Shown: piece after piece, positions 42,311 to 51,381 of the stretch
How the letters are laid out: every line of letters starts with the position of its first letter
Numbering within the stretch: the first letter of the stretch is position 1
From: Siphonobacter sp. BAB-5405
GTDB taxonomy: Bacteria > Bacteroidota > Bacteroidia > Cytophagales > Spirosomataceae
Direction: 5' to 3'
Assembly (NCBI RefSeq): GCF_002872335.1
Contig: NZ_NJAG01000011.1
Location: 124,001-188,000, forward strand
DNA: 64,000 bases
The notes under the pieces: model-generated
Told to the model about the DNA's origin: nothing
Databases searched by the model: none
The model's input: only the letters and a program-made list of their open reading frames with translations
Translations under genes and position numbers: made by a program

Positions 42311-43201
42311 ATGAATAGACGTTCCATGCTGAAGAAAACGGCTTCAGCAGCCACGGTAGCAGCCCTTCCTACTTTGGGTACTTCTCTGGAGGCAGCGGCC
42401 TCACCCCTGCTTAAGTTAAAAGGCAATATTAAACATTCGGTATCGCGGTGGTGCTTTGGCTCCATTCCACTCGATGAATTCGCTCAGGCCTGTAAAAACA
42501 TTGGTATTGAATCCATTGAACTGACTGGCCCAAGTGAATGGCCTACACTGGCCAAATACGGCTTGACTTCTGCCTTAGGCCAAGCCGACAAATGGCCCGA
42601 CGGTACAGGACTGACGAGCTTTTTTAATAACCTCAGAAACCACGATAAGCTGGTTGATTTGTACGAAAAGCTTATTCCCGAAGCAAAGGCAGCTGGCGTT
42701 ACCAACCTGATCTGTTTTTCAGGAAACCGGAATGGTCTGGATGATTACCAGGGCATTCTGAATTGCCAGAAAGTACTCAAGCGGATCATGCCGACGGCGG
42801 AAAAAAATGGGGTCACCCTTACCATGGAGTTGCTCAGTTCCCGCCACTCCCACCCGGATTACCAGTGCGATACCGTCCAGTGGGGGTCGGCCTTATGCGA
42901 AGCCGTAGGTTCCGAGCGTTTTAAACTGCTCTACGATATCTTCCACATGCAATCCATGCACGGTGATCACATTCGTAACATTCAGCGGTACGGACAGTAC
43001 ATTAGCCATTACCACACGGGTGGCATGCCCAACCGTACGGAAATTGATGATCGACAGGAAATTTATTACCCCGCCATCGTCAAAGCACTCGTGGCGACGG
43101 GTTATAAAGGATATATTGGTCAGGAATTCGTTCCAACGCCGAAGGATAAAGCCGGCATGCTGGAGTCCCTCAAGCAGGGTGTCCTGATTTGTGATGTGTA
43201 A
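42311..43201 (+). CDS. Tat-exported hydroxypyruvate isomerase-like TIM-barrel protein
   Basis: A 296-residue protein with a twin-arginine start NRRSMLKKTASAATVAALP. The barrel resembles hydroxypyruvate isomerase: HSVSRWCFGSIPLDEFAQAC near the start, TMELLSSRHSHPDYQCD (metal-binding Glu), LLYDIFHMQSMHGD (Asp, His), YHTGGMPNRTEI and GYIGQEFVPT (last Glu). It is the third TIM-barrel isomerase of the window and the only one of clear Hyi type. Export to the periplasm argues against the usual cytoplasmic hydroxypyruvate role, so the name describes similarity, not activity. Confidence 0.85.
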   Translation: MNRRSMLKKTASAATVAALPTLGTSLEAAASPLLKLKGNIKHSVSRWCFGSIPLDEFAQACKNIGIESIELTGPSEWPTLAKYGLTSALGQADKWPDGTGLTSFFNNLRNHDKLVDLYEKLIPEAKAAGVTNLICFSGNRNGLDDYQGILNCQKVLKRIMPTAEKNGVTLTMELLSSRHSHPDYQCDTVQWGSALCEAVGSERFKLLYDIFHMQSMHGDHIRNIQRYGQYISHYHTGGMPNRTEIDDRQEIYYPAIVKALVATGYKGYIGQEFVPTPKDKAGMLESLKQGVLICDV

Positions 43202-43225
43202 ACACAAAGCTTGCTAACCACTCCC

Positions 43226-43256
43226 AGAGGAGCCTTTCAAGGCTCCTCTTTTTTTT
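43226..43256 (+). terminator. Terminator after the Hyi-like gene
   Basis: AGAGGAGCCTT at 43226-43236 pairs with AAGGCTCCTCT at 43239-43249 around a 2-base turn, followed by a run of Ts. Confidence 0.9.
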
Positions 43257-43593
43257 GCTCCATTCCTTTCCCATCTTCCGTTTTGAACCGGTACCGTTTA
43301 TGCTCATTCTTCGTAGATCTGTTCCGCCTTTTTTCCGAAAAAAACGTAAAATAGAAACGTCCAGAAATACTTTCCCGAACGCCGTTTTTTCAAAATCCCG
43401 CTGCTTTTGCAGGTCAGCCGCTGTTTAGTACGGTTGATCGAATTACGCCCCCCTACCCTTCATTTTGCCTTCATCTTTGTACAGTCAAACGGCAAGAACC
43501 CCACCGGCTTTTACAGGCGAAATCGTTCCGGGCCGCAAGGTCAAAATACGAGTCACGCAATCGTTTTTACCGCTCATTTGCTCTATCGTTTTT
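43257..43593. other. Upstream region of the TonB receptor
   Basis: No gene seen. A reading frame is open in front of the receptor start, but it is not protein-like. A near -7 box, CATCTTTG, lies at about 43469-43476; no other clear element. Confidence 0.4.
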
Positions 43594-46007
43594 ATGAAAC
43601 CGCTGCAATCAAGTATTCATATTGGAAGTATAGCTCTATTTGTATGGATTGGTATGGGAGTTGCTTACGCACAGCAATTAGCCTCAACCGATAGAAACAT
43701 GCGGACGCTTCGGGGCTACGTGCGGGAAGCTCAAACAGGATCGGCTTTACCCGGCGTAACGGTATCCATTGCCAACTTAGGCCTCGGTACCATTACGGAC
43801 ATGAATGGTTATTATTCCATCGCCTTACCCGGTCGGCCGTTCGTAAAAATCGCTTTCTCCTTTATTGGTTACAAAACCGAAAGCATGGCTACCGATATTA
43901 CTTCCAACGTGGATTTGAACATTGAAATGCAGCCTCAAAATACCACTTTGAAGGAAGTAGTTGTAAAAAGCCAATCCGGCACTTCAGGCAAAATTTCTGA
44001 ATCGGTACAAATGTCCTCCGTTTCCGTACCCATTCAGCAGATCAAAGAGATTCCTACGCTTTTAGGCGAAAAAGATATTATTAAAACCCTGCAATTAATG
44101 CCGGGTGTACAGAAAGGTGCGGAGGGTTCGACGGGTATGTATGTACGCGGTGGCGGACCCGATCAAAATCTGATTTTGCTCGACGACGCTCCGATTTATA
44201 ACACTTCCCACTTGTTTGGTTTTTTCTCGCTGTTTAACGGCGATGCCATTAAATCCGTTAACCTGACCAAAGGTGGATTTGCCGCTCATCAGGGCGGTCG
44301 GTTATCTTCCATCATTGAAATGGAAATGAAAGATGGTGATCAGCATAAGTTACACGGTGAAGGCGGCATTGGTTTGATTTCCAGCCGATTTACCTTTGAC
44401 GGACCAATCAAAAAAGGAAAATCTTCTTTTCTGGTATCCGGACGCCGTACCTACGCGGACCTGGTGCTGAGCCCGTTCATTAGTGAAATGAAAAACAATA
44501 CGGGTTATTTCTACGATCTAAACCTGAAAGCCAGTTTCGACGTAACGCCCGATGATTACGTAAGCATCAGTGCTTACACTGGAAACGATCATTTCAAATA
44601 CAAAACCAACAGCAAGCTTTCTAACGAAAGCGGAAGCCTGAACTGGGGCAACACCGCAGCTACCTTACGCTGGAAACACCGGTTCAATCCAGGTCTTTCC
44701 CTGACGACATCGGCGGTATACTCCCAGTACCGTTCACTGGCCCGCATGAATCGGGATCTAGTCAATGACGAGGAAACCACGACGTACCATCTCAATAATC
44801 AGTCTGATATTCGGGATCTGATTTTTAAATCGGACCTAACCTGGATTCCCAGTGCTCAACACGTAATCAAAACGGGAATAACGGCGACTTCCCACCTGTT
44901 TACGCCCTCCAGTAAAACGACGGTAGGCACCCAAAATGACCCCATCATTGGAAACGCCGTCCAGCTGAATGGTACAGAAGGGGCCGTTTATGTAGAAGAC
45001 ACCTACAGCCCCATTCCAGCACTGAAAATAAATGCAGGGTTACGCGTAAGCGGCTTCCAGGGTGAAAGTAAAACGTACGTACAGCCCGAACCCCGTCTGG
45101 CCATTGCCTATACCATGCCCCGTAACTGGGCGGTAAAAGCCTCCTACGCCAGCATGAGTCAGTATGTTCATTTGCTGACAAACTCAGGAATTGGACTTCC
45201 CACGGATTTGTGGGTTCCGGCTTCCGATCACATCGCTCCTCAGTTTTCGCAACAGGTTGCTTTGGGTGTGGCGAAAGATATGCGTTCAGGTCTGAGCTTT
45301 ACGGCCGAAGGCTTTTATAAAACCATGGATCATATGGTTGCGTACAAAGAAGGAGCCAGCTCGCTTTCGTTCGGTACAGCAAATGCAGGAAACTGGGCAA
45401 ATCAGATTACCCAGGGAAAAGGCTGGAGCTACGGTGCTGAGTTTTTACTGCAGAAAAAACCGGACGTTTTACGGGCTGGGCAGGATATACCCTCTCGTGG
45501 ACGCAGCAGCAATTTGACGAACTCAATTTTGGCAAAAAATTCTGGGCTCGCTATGACCGCCGCCACGACGTTTCGCTGGTAGGAATTTATCACCTGAACA
45601 GTAAGGTAACTGTATCCGCTACCTACGTTTATGGAACCGGTCAGGCTCTGACGTTGCCTCAGGGGCAGTACTGGATTCAGGGAAATTCGTCGGTGAAAAC
45701 GTTAGGCGATACAAAAAATTACTACACCGGACGGGTGTTTAATGAATACGGTCAACGGAATAATTTTCGGGCAGCTGCCTACCAGCGTTTAGACGTAGGC
45801 GTACAATTTCATAAAGCTAAAAACGGCCACGAGCGTATCTGGGAAATTAGCCTGTACAACGCTACAAACCACCAAAACCCTTTTTTCTACTACTTCGACG
45901 CTACGAATACATCTACCGTAGCCGGGGCGAAGAAAACGGTAAACACACTGAAGCAGGTTACGCTGTTCCCGGCATTGCCGAGCGTTTCCTACAACTTCAA
46001 ATTCTAA
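43594..46007 (+). pseudogene. TonB-dependent receptor with one frameshift (DUF4249 partner)
   Basis: A TonB-dependent receptor of about 800 residues in two frames. The start is the ATG at 43594 (MKPLQSSIHIGSIALFVWIG signal). A carboxypeptidase-like domain (TLRGYVREAQTGSALPGVTV), the TonB-box region TTLKEVVVKS and a plug with GMYVRGGGPDQNLILLDDAP and YNTSHLFGFFSLFN follow. At 45454-45459 a run of six As breaks the frame: frame one stops at 45582, while the -1 frame gives KTGRFTGWAGYTLSW and goes on to the natural barrel end VTLFPALPSVSYNFKF at 46007. One extra A would repair it. Sequencing error, real mutation or transcript slippage are all possible. The DUF4249 lipoprotein downstream is its expected partner. 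Confidence 0.85.
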
Positions 46008-46043
46008 TAAAAGCAGTTTCATAATAATAGAGCAGATTACGGA

Positions 46044-46078
46044 AAAGGGAGAGGATATTCCACTCTCTTTTTTTTGTT
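46044..46078 (+). terminator. TonB receptor terminator
   Basis: A ten-pair stem (AAAGGGAGAG with CTCTCTTT, including two G-U pairs) followed by a long T-run, about 40 bases after the stop codon. Confidence 0.8.
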
Positions 46079-46163
46079 TTTATACGTATCCAGCACTCGT
46101 AGGTACGAGTAGTACCTTTTCGCTGCTTCTCCAAATCCGCCCTTAACATAGCTCAGTTTTGTA

Positions 46164-46194
46164 GTAATACTTGAATTCTCGTGTAGTATTACTT
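46164..46194. repeat. Inverted repeat AGTAATACT / AGTATTACT
   Basis: AGTAATACT at 46164-46172 is the exact inverse of 46186-46194, separated by 13 bases. Each half is itself nearly symmetric. The size suits an operator or a phase marker of the upstream region; no T-run follows. Confidence 0.5.
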
Positions 46195-46400
46195 CTACTT
46201 TTCACTACTCCTTTCCTGTTAAAAAAAGGGCATTTGAAGCCATTCAGGGCAGTTTTGATAAATATCAAGTTCAAACAACCTTATACATTTACCAAATACA
46301 GACTATATTTTACACTTGATCGAATTGAAAAATATAAAACATAACAATCTGCCATATTTGTAATGTCAAACGACAACAACTATTTTTAAAGTAGATAATT

Positions 46401-46742
46401 GGTAACCGCTACAGTACCGATGCCATGTCAGGACGTTTCAAGACTATAGTATGAAGCGTCACATTATTTGAAATCGTTCGCTTTTTTCTCCGCCAGGGTG
46501 ATCCCACCCAACTAAGCGACAAACACTCCGCCAAGTGATGATTCCCCTGAGGGACCTGACGGTCTCGGTGCGAGTCATGCCCATGCTTTATTTCGATTAA
46601 AAACAACTGCTACCTGCCAGAGACCGCTACGCTCTCGCTACTAGTTGTGTTTCGGCCTCAGTCTGACCACTGAAGCTGATCGCGTATTCCGCCAAGTCAT
46701 TCATAATCATTTAAAACTCTCCAGACTTCCCCTACAAGTCTG
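46401..46742. ncRNA. Hairpin-rich region, candidate structured leader or RNA
   Basis: At least seven local hairpins lie in order: GACGTTTC/GAAGCGTC (46432-46439, 46453-46460); TCGCTT/AAGCGA (46478-46483, 46514-46519) enclosing GGGTG/CACCC; CACT/AGTG (46524-46537); ATGATTC/GAGTCAT (46538-46544, 46572-46578) enclosing CCC/GGG and ACC/GGT; ACAACT/AGTTGT (46603-46608, 46643-46648); TCAGT/ACTGA (46658-46673); CAGACTT/AAGTCTG (46722-46742). CCGCCA occurs three times (46489, 46529 and 46689 areas). It ends about 54 bases before the DUF4249 start. A CATATTTG box lies near 46353. Orientation is not certain. Confidence 0.4.
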
Positions 46743-46796
46743 TCAGGAATACTAGTGCCTAACCGCTCATTGTTAACGATTTGTCGAAACAGAATC

Positions 46797-47693
46797 ATGA
46801 AAGCTTTCTCCGTCCTGTCCGCCCTTCTACTTGTCTTCGGACTTACCTCCTGCGTTAAACAATCTGACGATATTACGATTACGAGCGATCCCAAATTGAT
46901 CGTAGAATGCTACCTAAACCCTACAGATACTGAGATTACGGCTATTGTGAATGAAAATCGTCCGATTACGGGTGAAGGTAGCGGCAGTCGCAGTATCAGC
47001 AATCCTGTACTGGATGCTACGGTTCTGCTATCCGATGGAAACAGGGAAGTAAAGCTTACGAATAATAAAAATAGTACGTATAAGATTCAGGCTAAAGACT
47101 TTATGCTGGTCGCTGGACGTACATACACGTTAAAAGTAACGGCTCCGGGACTGCCTGCAACGGAAGCTACCTGCACAATCCCGAAGATGATCCGTACGCT
47201 GGATGCAACAGACAGCGACCTGAGTTATGAACTGGCTGACGCTTCAACGTATAATGTTTATCGTAAAAGAAGCTTAAGCTGGACCAATACGGAAGCTAAC
47301 AAGACGAATTATTACATGGTGGGTAGTGGCGAAGGCACCAACGTTAAAATTAAAACACTTGCAGGTGACTCTACCTGCGTTCGTTTGAAAAATGCCGCTG
47401 TCATTGCGTTTCTGGATGATTCAAAGACCACGGATCAGCACTTTACGACGGGCACAATGCGTTTCCTGCTCGGTAAATCCACCAGCAAAACTGATCCAAA
47501 GATCACGAGTTCGGCCCCTATGTACTCGTTTGTATACCACGTAGATCGTAACTACTACGAATTCTTCCGTACCGTTAAATTACAGCGAGAAGTAGGCGAT
47601 AATCCGTTTGCTGAAGCGGTACCCGTTTATTCCAACATCAAGAATGGTCTGGGTGTATTTGGAGCTTACGTCGTTCAGGTAAAGAATTTGTAA
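46797..47693 (+). CDS. DUF4249 surface lipoprotein
   Basis: A 298-residue lipoprotein with the signal ending FGLTSC (MKAFSVLSALLLVF start at 46797). The DUF4249 features are LIVECYLNPTDTEITAIVNENRP, DATVLLSDGNREVKL and the second region TYTLKVTAPGLPATEATCTIP, an Ig-like start to the domain. The family sits next to TonB-dependent receptors in Bacteroidota and is thought to help in ligand uptake at the surface. Here the receptor upstream is frameshifted. The start chosen is the ATG at 46797, which gives the lipobox. Confidence 0.88.
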   Translation: MKAFSVLSALLLVFGLTSCVKQSDDITITSDPKLIVECYLNPTDTEITAIVNENRPITGEGSGSRSISNPVLDATVLLSDGNREVKLTNNKNSTYKIQAKDFMLVAGRTYTLKVTAPGLPATEATCTIPKMIRTLDATDSDLSYELADASTYNVYRKRSLSWTNTEANKTNYYMVGSGEGTNVKIKTLAGDSTCVRLKNAAVIAFLDDSKTTDQHFTTGTMRFLLGKSTSKTDPKITSSAPMYSFVYHVDRNYYEFFRTVKLQREVGDNPFAEAVPVYSNIKNGLGVFGAYVVQVKNL

Positions 47694-47717
47694 CAACACC
47701 CGTATGCTTTACATAGA

Positions 47718-47745
47718 AAACCCCGGCCTTATCAAGCCGGGGTTT
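47718..47745. terminator. Bidirectional terminator
   Basis: AAACCCCGGC at 47718-47727 pairs with GCCGGGGTTT at 47736-47745; T-rich bases follow on the plus strand and an A-run precedes. It is shared by the convergent DUF4249 gene and the 219-residue gene. Confidence 0.85.
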
Positions 47746-47768
47746 ATTTTATTGATACGAACGCAGGT

Positions 47769-48428
47769 TTACAGTTCGGCCAGCACCTGCCGAATCTCTT
47801 CCCAGTTTTTCAGTTTCAATTTTCGCTGACCAGCTATTTCCTCAATTCGGGTGGCCTGCTCAGGCAAGGCTTCCAGTACTGATTTTTTATCTTTCTTAAC
47901 GCGTATGATTTTCTGGTCGGGTCGGTACACGTAGTACGCCTCATTAAAATCAAAGCGTTTCTTTTTTGTAGCTGAATTAAAGCTCGTTACGTCTAGCAAC
48001 GCAGCTTTGGTGTATTTCAGCAGCTTTACGGAGCCTTTGCTTAATACCTGATAGAAACTCTTCGCTGTCTGCTGGTCGATGGCTGGAAAGCCATTCTGAA
48101 AGTATACGCCACTGGCGGTATCTCCGAGCGTAAAAGCGGCTAAATCAAGTTTAGGATTGAACCGCTTTTCTCCCTGCTGAAACTCCGGCTGATTGGTAGA
48201 TACATTATAATTCAGCTTTTCAGCCGCATACCACTTTCCTGTCGTTGCCTTCAGGTAGCCTTTGGACCAGTCTTCCAGTAGATACGGCTGATTTTCGTAC
48301 TCGGTATAGGCTCCCACCGCAATCTGGTTACCGCCTTCAATTTGATTAGTTCCGAATTGATTGGTGTTTACCTGCCCCCAGACCGGGACAGCCCAAATGC
48401 AGGCGAAAATCCAGCCGTATGTTTTCAT
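47769..48428 (-). CDS. Secreted hypothetical protein, 219 residues
   Basis: I do not recognise a family. A signal peptide (MKTYGWIFACIWAVPVWG) is followed by a protein with motifs such as NQFGTNQIEGGNQIAVG and KRFDFNEAYYVYRPDQKIIRV, and a C-terminal helix rich in Lys and Glu (EQATRIEEIAGQRKLK). It has no lipobox. The gene lies 5 bases downstream of murD and is transcribed with it. A role at the envelope is possible from export alone. Confidence 0.72.
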   Translation of the reverse strand: MKTYGWIFACIWAVPVWGQVNTNQFGTNQIEGGNQIAVGAYTEYENQPYLLEDWSKGYLKATTGKWYAAEKLNYNVSTNQPEFQQGEKRFNPKLDLAAFTLGDTASGVYFQNGFPAIDQQTAKSFYQVLSKGSVKLLKYTKAALLDVTSFNSATKKKRFDFNEAYYVYRPDQKIIRVKKDKKSVLEALPEQATRIEEIAGQRKLKLKNWEEIRQVLAEL

Positions 48429-48433
48429 TGTTT

Positions 48434-49786
48434 CTAGCTATTTTTCTGAATCAGTTGCTGTACCTGCGAGCGGAACTGGTTACCCCGATCTTCGTAATTT
48501 TTAAATAAGTCGAAACTGGCACAGGCGGGTGATAAGAGTACCACATCGCCAGCAGTGCCGTATTCATATCCCCACGCAACGGCCTGTTCGATGTGTTGCG
48601 TCTCCAGAATGAAGGGTATTTTCCCGTTAAAGAATGTCTGGAGTTTCGTATTGTCGGTACCCAGACAAATCAGCACTTTAACTTTTTCGACCACCAGACT
48701 TTCAATTTGCGTGTAATCGTTGCCTTTATCGACACCTCCCATGATTAGAATCAGCGGTTCCGTATAACTGCCCAAAGCAAAGAATACGGAATCAACATTG
48801 GTCGCTTTCGAATCATTTATGAAACGGATACCTTTCAATTCTCCTACGGGCTCTAGGCGGTGCGGAGCATTTTGAAACGTCCGCAGGCCTTCGCGAATTG
48901 CTTCATTGGAGACCTCCAGCGAAAGAGCGGCCAAAACAGCACAACTTGCATTCAACGCATTGTGGGTACCCGCAATGGGCAAATCCGCTAATGCTATTTC
49001 AAACTCCTGCGTCGCCGTACGAGCGATGAGCTGAGTATCAGTGATAGACACTCCCTTAGCTAGCTGTGTATGGGTCGAAACAGGCAAGGTTTGGAAAATA
49101 ATAGTGCGTTTGCCCAATTCCTGAGCGATTGCTTCGCTTTCCTGCCAGTAAATGAACGTATCCGCCGGACCCATGTTCTGTAGAATACGAAACTTAGAAT
49201 CGATATACTGCTGAAAATCGTACTGATAGCGGTCAAGGTGATCGGGCGTGATATTGGTCAGAATGGCAATATCAGCCTTGAACTCAACCATTGAATCGAG
49301 CATAAAGCTACTGATTTCCAACACATAATAGTCAAAGGAATCCGTAATGACCTGTTTGGCGAAGCTATCCCCAATGTTTCCGGCCAGACCTACGTTCAGT
49401 CCTGCCGTTTTTAGGAGGTGGTACGTCAACAGCGTAGTGGTGGTTTTTCCATTCGAGCCCGTAATCGCAATGAGACGGGCCTTCGTGAAGCGAGCGGCAA
49501 ACTCAATTTCCCCAATGACCGGAATTTGTTTTTCCCGCAGGCTTTTGATTAAAGGAATATGATCAGGAATGCCGGGGCTTTTGATGACTTCATCCGCCTC
49601 GAAAATTCGAGTTTCCGTATGTTGTTTTTCCTCGAATGGAATGCCGTGTTCAAGTAGTTGGTTGCGATACGCTTCACCGAGTTCACTTTTATCGGATAGA
49701 AAAACGTCGTACCCTTTAGCCTGAGCGAGTAAAGCGGCACCTACCCCACTTTCGCCGCCGCCCAAAACCACAATCTTTTTTGCCAT
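48434..49786 (-). CDS. murD: UDP-N-acetylmuramoyl-L-alanine--D-glutamate ligase MurD
   Basis: A 450-residue Mur ligase. It starts AKKIVVLGGGESGVGAALLA (N-terminal UDP-binding part), has ITGSNGKTTTTLLTYHLL as ATP loop, ILTNITPDHLDRY and LEPVGELKGIRFINDSKATN typical of MurD, and a C-terminal ligase domain with PLILIMGGVDKG and LLSPACASFDLFKNYEDRGN. It adds D-Glu to the peptidoglycan precursor. murD usually lies in the dcw cluster; here it is alone with one hypothetical gene, so the cluster is broken up in this genome. Confidence 0.97.
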   Translation of the reverse strand: MAKKIVVLGGGESGVGAALLAQAKGYDVFLSDKSELGEAYRNQLLEHGIPFEEKQHTETRIFEADEVIKSPGIPDHIPLIKSLREKQIPVIGEIEFAARFTKARLIAITGSNGKTTTTLLTYHLLKTAGLNVGLAGNIGDSFAKQVITDSFDYYVLEISSFMLDSMVEFKADIAILTNITPDHLDRYQYDFQQYIDSKFRILQNMGPADTFIYWQESEAIAQELGKRTIIFQTLPVSTHTQLAKGVSITDTQLIARTATQEFEIALADLPIAGTHNALNASCAVLAALSLEVSNEAIREGLRTFQNAPHRLEPVGELKGIRFINDSKATNVDSVFFALGSYTEPLILIMGGVDKGNDYTQIESLVVEKVKVLICLGTDNTKLQTFFNGKIPFILETQHIEQAVAWGYEYGTAGDVVLLSPACASFDLFKNYEDRGNQFRSQVQQLIQKNS

Positions 49787-49870
49787 GATGTCTGTATACG
49801 ATCTATTGAGGCGAATTTAAGGGCTGAATCCTGTATTTCACATGATGAGTATCCGGATCACATTCGAAAA

Positions 49871-49939
49871 GGATTGCCTTACTACCAAAAAAATAGTCTG
49901 ACCCGAAGATCAGACTATTTTTTGGTAGTAAGGCAATCC
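49871..49939. terminator. Very long terminator stem after mscL
   Basis: The left arm 49871-49901 and right arm 49910-49939 pair almost completely (about 30 bp, with a one-base difference in the A/T run). It begins 2 bases after the mscL stop codon. Minus strand use as a terminator is likely. Confidence 0.75.
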
Positions 49940-49941
49940 AC

Positions 49942-50274
49942 TTACTCCTCCTTCTTCTGCATCAAACCCGTATGGTTGGCTGCTTTTACTACTAAAAATA
50001 ATACCCAGGCGATAATCATGAATTCAATCACCACCTGTAGAAAAGAACCGTAAGTAATAGCTACCTCGGGTTGCTTGGCCGCTTCATTGGCTGCTTTCAA
50101 TACCCATTTGGCATCCTTTAAATCAACTCCCGCTAACAATAAGCCGATGGGTGGCATCAGAATATCATTTACCAAAGCTGTAGTAATTTTTCCAAAGGCC
50201 GCTCCAATGACTACCCCGATGGCCAGGTCCAGAACATTTCCTTTGGCAATAAATTCTCTAAATTCCTTTAGCAT
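49942..50274 (-). CDS. mscL: Large-conductance mechanosensitive channel MscL
   Basis: A 110-residue MscL. The N-terminal helix and first membrane segment read EFREFIAKGNVLDLAIGVVIG with the channel-pore hydrophobic stretch; the second segment is FLQVVIEFMIIAWVLFLVV, and the tail ends KKEE. The protein opens when membrane tension rises in osmotic downshock. The length is short for MscL (E. coli 136) but normal for Bacteroidota types. It lies alone with a long stem terminator behind it. Confidence 0.96.
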   Translation of the reverse strand: MLKEFREFIAKGNVLDLAIGVVIGAAFGKITTALVNDILMPPIGLLLAGVDLKDAKWVLKAANEAAKQPEVAITYGSFLQVVIEFMIIAWVLFLVVKAANHTGLMQKKEE

Positions 50275-50324
50275 GACGGTAAGGTTTTAAGGTGCAAACG
50301 ATAACTGAGTAGATTACCAGAAGA

Positions 50325-51272
50325 TTACTTAAAGGTATACAAAAATCCTAATCCCATGGATTGAGCATATTGAATTTTGGTAACCTGATCCTGATCGTAT
50401 AGGGCAATCAGATCGAAGTTAAAATTGAGGAAACGGTTGATCTTAGCCGTAATCTTTGCATCCAGTCGGTTATCGATTGCCGCCAGATCTTTGAAGCTGG
50501 CAAAGGCCTGGTAACGGAACTTCAGGTTTACGTTTTTGAAAATGTCTTTATCGAAGTTAGCTACCAGCTGCATCAGGGCTACTTCCGTTAAGGCTCGGTT
50601 GCCCCGCTTGACGCCGTAGTTTTTGAACTCATAAGGTGTGCCGCCCGCTTCTACTTCGGTAGCATTGCGAGCGTCAATTTCCCGGTACAAATCTTTATCA
50701 GCCAGAATGGTATGGCGTACGGAGCCCGGTAAAAAGTTCAGATTGAAAAATGAAGTGGGTCGCCACTCAATACCAATCGCTTCCGTTAAAAAGAAAGGCG
50801 TAATCAGACCTGATATGTGTGGATACGTTTGATTGGCGTAAGCGTAATTAAAGTCAAATCCATTGGCAAACTGGGTCAGTACGTTGAGGTTAGCGACAAA
50901 AGCCCAAATGGTATCCTGCCCTAATTTCCGGCCGTATTTTGAGTCAAAAAACAAACGATCAATGCTCTTTCGAAACTCCTGATCCTTGATTTTCTGAAAG
51001 CCAAACTGACTCTGAAAATCGTTCACCCAGCTATCCCGCTCTTTGCGGTATTCGGCTTTGGCATTAAAAAAAGCCCCTAAACCCAGGTTATTGACGCCCC
51101 CACCCTGCCAGTTATTGCTAAACGAACCCTGGTTAAAATTCAGGCCGAATTCTTTTTTCTTTCGCCAGTACGTCGTGTCTTTTTTTACGGGGATGGGCTC
51201 TGTTTGGGCTTGAGCGAAGAAAGAAAATGAGCTTAATAGTAGTAGAAGATAGATTACTTTTTTAGATACCAT
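50325..51272 (-). CDS. DUF3078 outer-membrane protein
   Basis: A 315-residue exported protein of the DUF3078 family: signal MVSKKVIYLLLLLSSFSFFA, then KEFGLNFNQGSFSNNWQGGG, NAKAEYRKERDSWVNDFQ and ERLFF-like KSIDRLFFDSKYG. It is predicted to be a beta barrel by its alternating pattern and ends in an aromatic tail (GLGFLYTFK). The function of the family is unknown to me. It stands alone with a -7 box at 51303-51310. Confidence 0.88.
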   Translation of the reverse strand: MVSKKVIYLLLLLSSFSFFAQAQTEPIPVKKDTTYWRKKKEFGLNFNQGSFSNNWQGGGVNNLGLGAFFNAKAEYRKERDSWVNDFQSQFGFQKIKDQEFRKSIDRLFFDSKYGRKLGQDTIWAFVANLNVLTQFANGFDFNYAYANQTYPHISGLITPFFLTEAIGIEWRPTSFFNLNFLPGSVRHTILADKDLYREIDARNATEVEAGGTPYEFKNYGVKRGNRALTEVALMQLVANFDKDIFKNVNLKFRYQAFASFKDLAAIDNRLDAKITAKINRFLNFNFDLIALYDQDQVTKIQYAQSMGLGFLYTFK

Positions 51273-51302
51273 GGATTAGGAAAACATTAGATAGGATATG
51301 AG

Positions 51303-51310
51303 CAAAAATA
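51303..51310 (-). promoter_or_regulatory. -7 box of the DUF3078 gene
   Basis: The minus strand reads TATTTTTG, an exact TAnnTTTG match, 31 bases upstream of the ATG at 51272. Confidence 0.55.
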
Positions 51311-51381
51311 TTTATAATTCTTAAATAAGCCCACGTTTATGCTTATAAATACTTATGATTATTCTAAAAACTATATAAAAA

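Noticed and set aside
43465-43593. Longer start for the TonB receptor at 43465
   Set aside because: The extra residues precede a clear signal peptide and are not conserved in type; the ATG at 43594 gives the proper signal sequence.
45454-45460. Slippery heptamer AAAAAAC as programmed -1 ribosomal frameshift site
   Set aside because: The heptamer is out of phase with the reading frame for tandem slippage, and TonB receptors are not known to use programmed frameshifting. Mutation, error or A-run variation is simpler.
46409-46606. Minus-strand reading frame of 65 codons in the hairpin-rich gap
   Set aside because: Rich in Arg, His and Ser without domain resemblance; its bases are better explained by the inverted repeats. 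A transposase remnant was considered but there are no flanking repeats.
46611-46630. Resemblance to a cobalamin riboswitch B12 box (GCCAGAGACC)
   Set aside because: The match lacks one base and the other conserved parts of the riboswitch are absent; the DUF4249 gene is not a B12 gene by itself.
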